The position numbers and the translations under genes were made by a program. The notes under the pieces were generated by a model that saw nothing but the letters and a program-made list of their open reading frames with translations, did no database searches and was not told the DNA's origin. This document shows positions 6,053 through 6,954 of a stretch of 6,954 bases of DNA, in pieces. How positions within the stretch are numbered: the stretch's first letter is position 1; the number at the start of each line of letters is the position of its first letter. Origin of the DNA: Anaerolineae bacterium (GTDB taxonomy: Bacteria; Chloroflexota; Anaerolineae; B4-G1; DUEL01); assembly GCA_029932895.1 (NCBI GenBank), contig JAOZPF010000156.1, forward strand, positions 1 through 6,954, written 5' to 3'.

Positions 6053-6954
6053 TCAATACCGCACCCGTGGGTCTACGCGGGCATAGATGACGTCCACGAT
6101 CAGGCTGACGGCTGCCACCAGCAGGGCGAAAAAGACCACCGTACCCTGGATGGCGGGGAAATCTCGTTCCGTGATGCGGTTGACGAGGAACAATCCCATT
6201 CCCGGCCAGTTGAAGGTCGTCTCGGTCAGCACCGCCCCGGCCAGCAGGAGGGCGAATTGGAGGCCGAACATTGTGAGGATGGGGATGAAGGCATTGAGGA
6301 GTGCGTGCCGGTAGATGACTACTCGCTCCCGGATGCCGCGGGCGCGGGCCGCCATCACGTAATCCTGTTGCAGTACGTCCAGCATATTGGCCCGTGTCAG
6401 ACGGGTAAAGATGCCAGAGAGGTACAGCCCCAGGGTCATGGAAGGAAGCACCAGGTGGTGGAGCACGTCGAGCAGATTGTCGAACTGGCCTGTTACCAGA
6501 CAGTCAAAGATATAAAAGTTGGAAAAGAAATCGCTGATAGCCAGGAGCTTGACCCCCCACGGTCCTGTCAGCGTCTCTTGCAGGTTATAGACCTGGGCGA
6601 TGGTCTCGGGACGCATGGACGAACTCACCCGGTCGGCCACGGGGAACCAATCCAGTCCGACGCCAAAGATGAGCTGGAACATCAGTCCCAGCCAAAAGAT
6701 GGGGATGGCATAGGCGACGATGCTATAGATTCGCAGGCCATAGTCGATGGCGCTGCGCCTTTTCTGGGCGGCGAAGGCTCCGCTAAAGACCCCTACCAGT
6801 CCAGCCACCAGCATACCAAAGATGCTGAGCTCCATCGTAGCGGGGAACTTGAGGGCCAGGTCGCGAGCGACAGGCCGTCCGCGCAGGGTGATGGATGTAC
6901 CCAAGTCGAAGCGGGTGATCAGCCCCCACAGGTAGTTGAAGAACTGGCTGTCAA
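6053..6954 (-). CDS. dppB: Peptide ABC importer permease, DppB/OppB type (5' end cut by right window edge)
   Basis: The other half of the transport channel. The frame stays open from the TGA at 6055-6053 to the right edge, so 299 residues are visible and about 30-60 residues, with the first membrane helix, are missing. The visible part opens with FFNYLWGLITRFDLGTSI, the usual loop after helix 1. The TTG at 6904 (in LGTSI) is internal, not a start. Then come RPVARDLALKFPATMELS, hydrophobic segments typical of BPD_transp_1 permeases, an EAA loop DYVMAARARGIRERVVIYRH (about 6370-6311) and the C-terminal YARVDPRVRY. Between FPVADR and LVLPS lies an external loop of about 64 residues (about 6460-6646). 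Its second half (FYIFDCLVTGQ) resembles DppB-type permeases and its first half looks inserted. It is first of the four transporter genes seen here. Confidence 0.93.
   Translation of the reverse strand, partial: DSQFFNYLWGLITRFDLGTSITLRGRPVARDLALKFPATMELSIFGMLVAGLVGVFSGAFAAQKRRSAIDYGLRIYSIVAYAIPIFWLGLMFQLIFGVGLDWFPVADRVSSSMRPETIAQVYNLQETLTGPWGVKLLAISDFFSNFYIFDCLVTGQFDNLLDVLHHLVLPSMTLGLYLSGIFTRLTRANMLDVLQQDYVMAARARGIRERVVIYRHALLNAFIPILTMFGLQFALLLAGAVLTETTFNWPGMGLFLVNRITERDFPAIQGTVVFFALLVAAVSLIVDVIYARVDPRVRY

Noticed and set aside
6902..6904. TTG as the start of permease B
   Set aside because: The frame continues without a stop to the window edge and the upstream residues (FFNYLWGLITRFDLGTS) match the family, so the gene is simply truncated by the window.
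1..6954. A novel defence, mobile or CRISPR-like system
   Set aside because: No repeats, spacers, transposase, integrase, nuclease-toxin modules or reverse transcriptase are visible on either strand. RecJ and the helicase-associated protein are in separate transcription units and do not form a recognisable defence cassette.

Overview
This is a GC-rich bacterial window in which every supportable gene lies on the minus strand, so it reads from right to left. The mix of genes (a Dpp/Opp-type peptide importer, a stand-alone XPB/Ssl2-like 'helicase-associated' protein, a DUF4870 membrane protein, and a RecJ that opens with an RWRIAP-type N-terminus) looks to me like Chloroflexota, perhaps Anaerolineae-like. 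That placement is inference from family resemblance, and no marker gene fixes it.

Right half (about 3152-6954): four consecutive genes of a dipeptide/oligopeptide ABC importer in the usual order. They are permease B (cut by the right edge), permease C, ATPase D and ATPase F. Spacing is operon-like: 15 nt between B and C, a 4-nt ATGA overlap between C and D, and 34 nt between D and F. No substrate-binding lipoprotein is inside the window; it is probably upstream, beyond position 6954, or elsewhere. Together the genes would form the membrane channel (B+C) and the two-ATPase motor (D+F) for ATP-driven uptake of peptides or a related solute.

Middle (1458-3182): a 574-residue protein with a C-terminal XPB/Ssl2-like helicase-associated domain but no helicase motor. 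Its start overlaps the end of the F ATPase gene by 31 bp, so it is probably co-transcribed with the transporter although no functional link is evident.

Left part: a small DUF4870/Tic20-like membrane protein (1039-1377) has its own good sigma70-type promoter, whose -35 hexamer contains the stop codon of the upstream gene, and a hairpin terminator after it. It is followed by the first 312 codons of recJ, a single-stranded-DNA exonuclease, which starts at a GTG at 938 and runs off the left edge.

No gene-free stretch exceeds about 100 bp. I see no tRNA, rRNA, CRISPR array, insertion sequence, integrase, toxin-antitoxin pair or defence genes. I read the window as ordinary chromosomal housekeeping and transport genes. 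The points most worth a second look are the motor-less helicase-associated gene fused to the transporter operon, the unusual Walker B/D-loop residues in both ATPases, and the compact stop-codon/promoter overlap.
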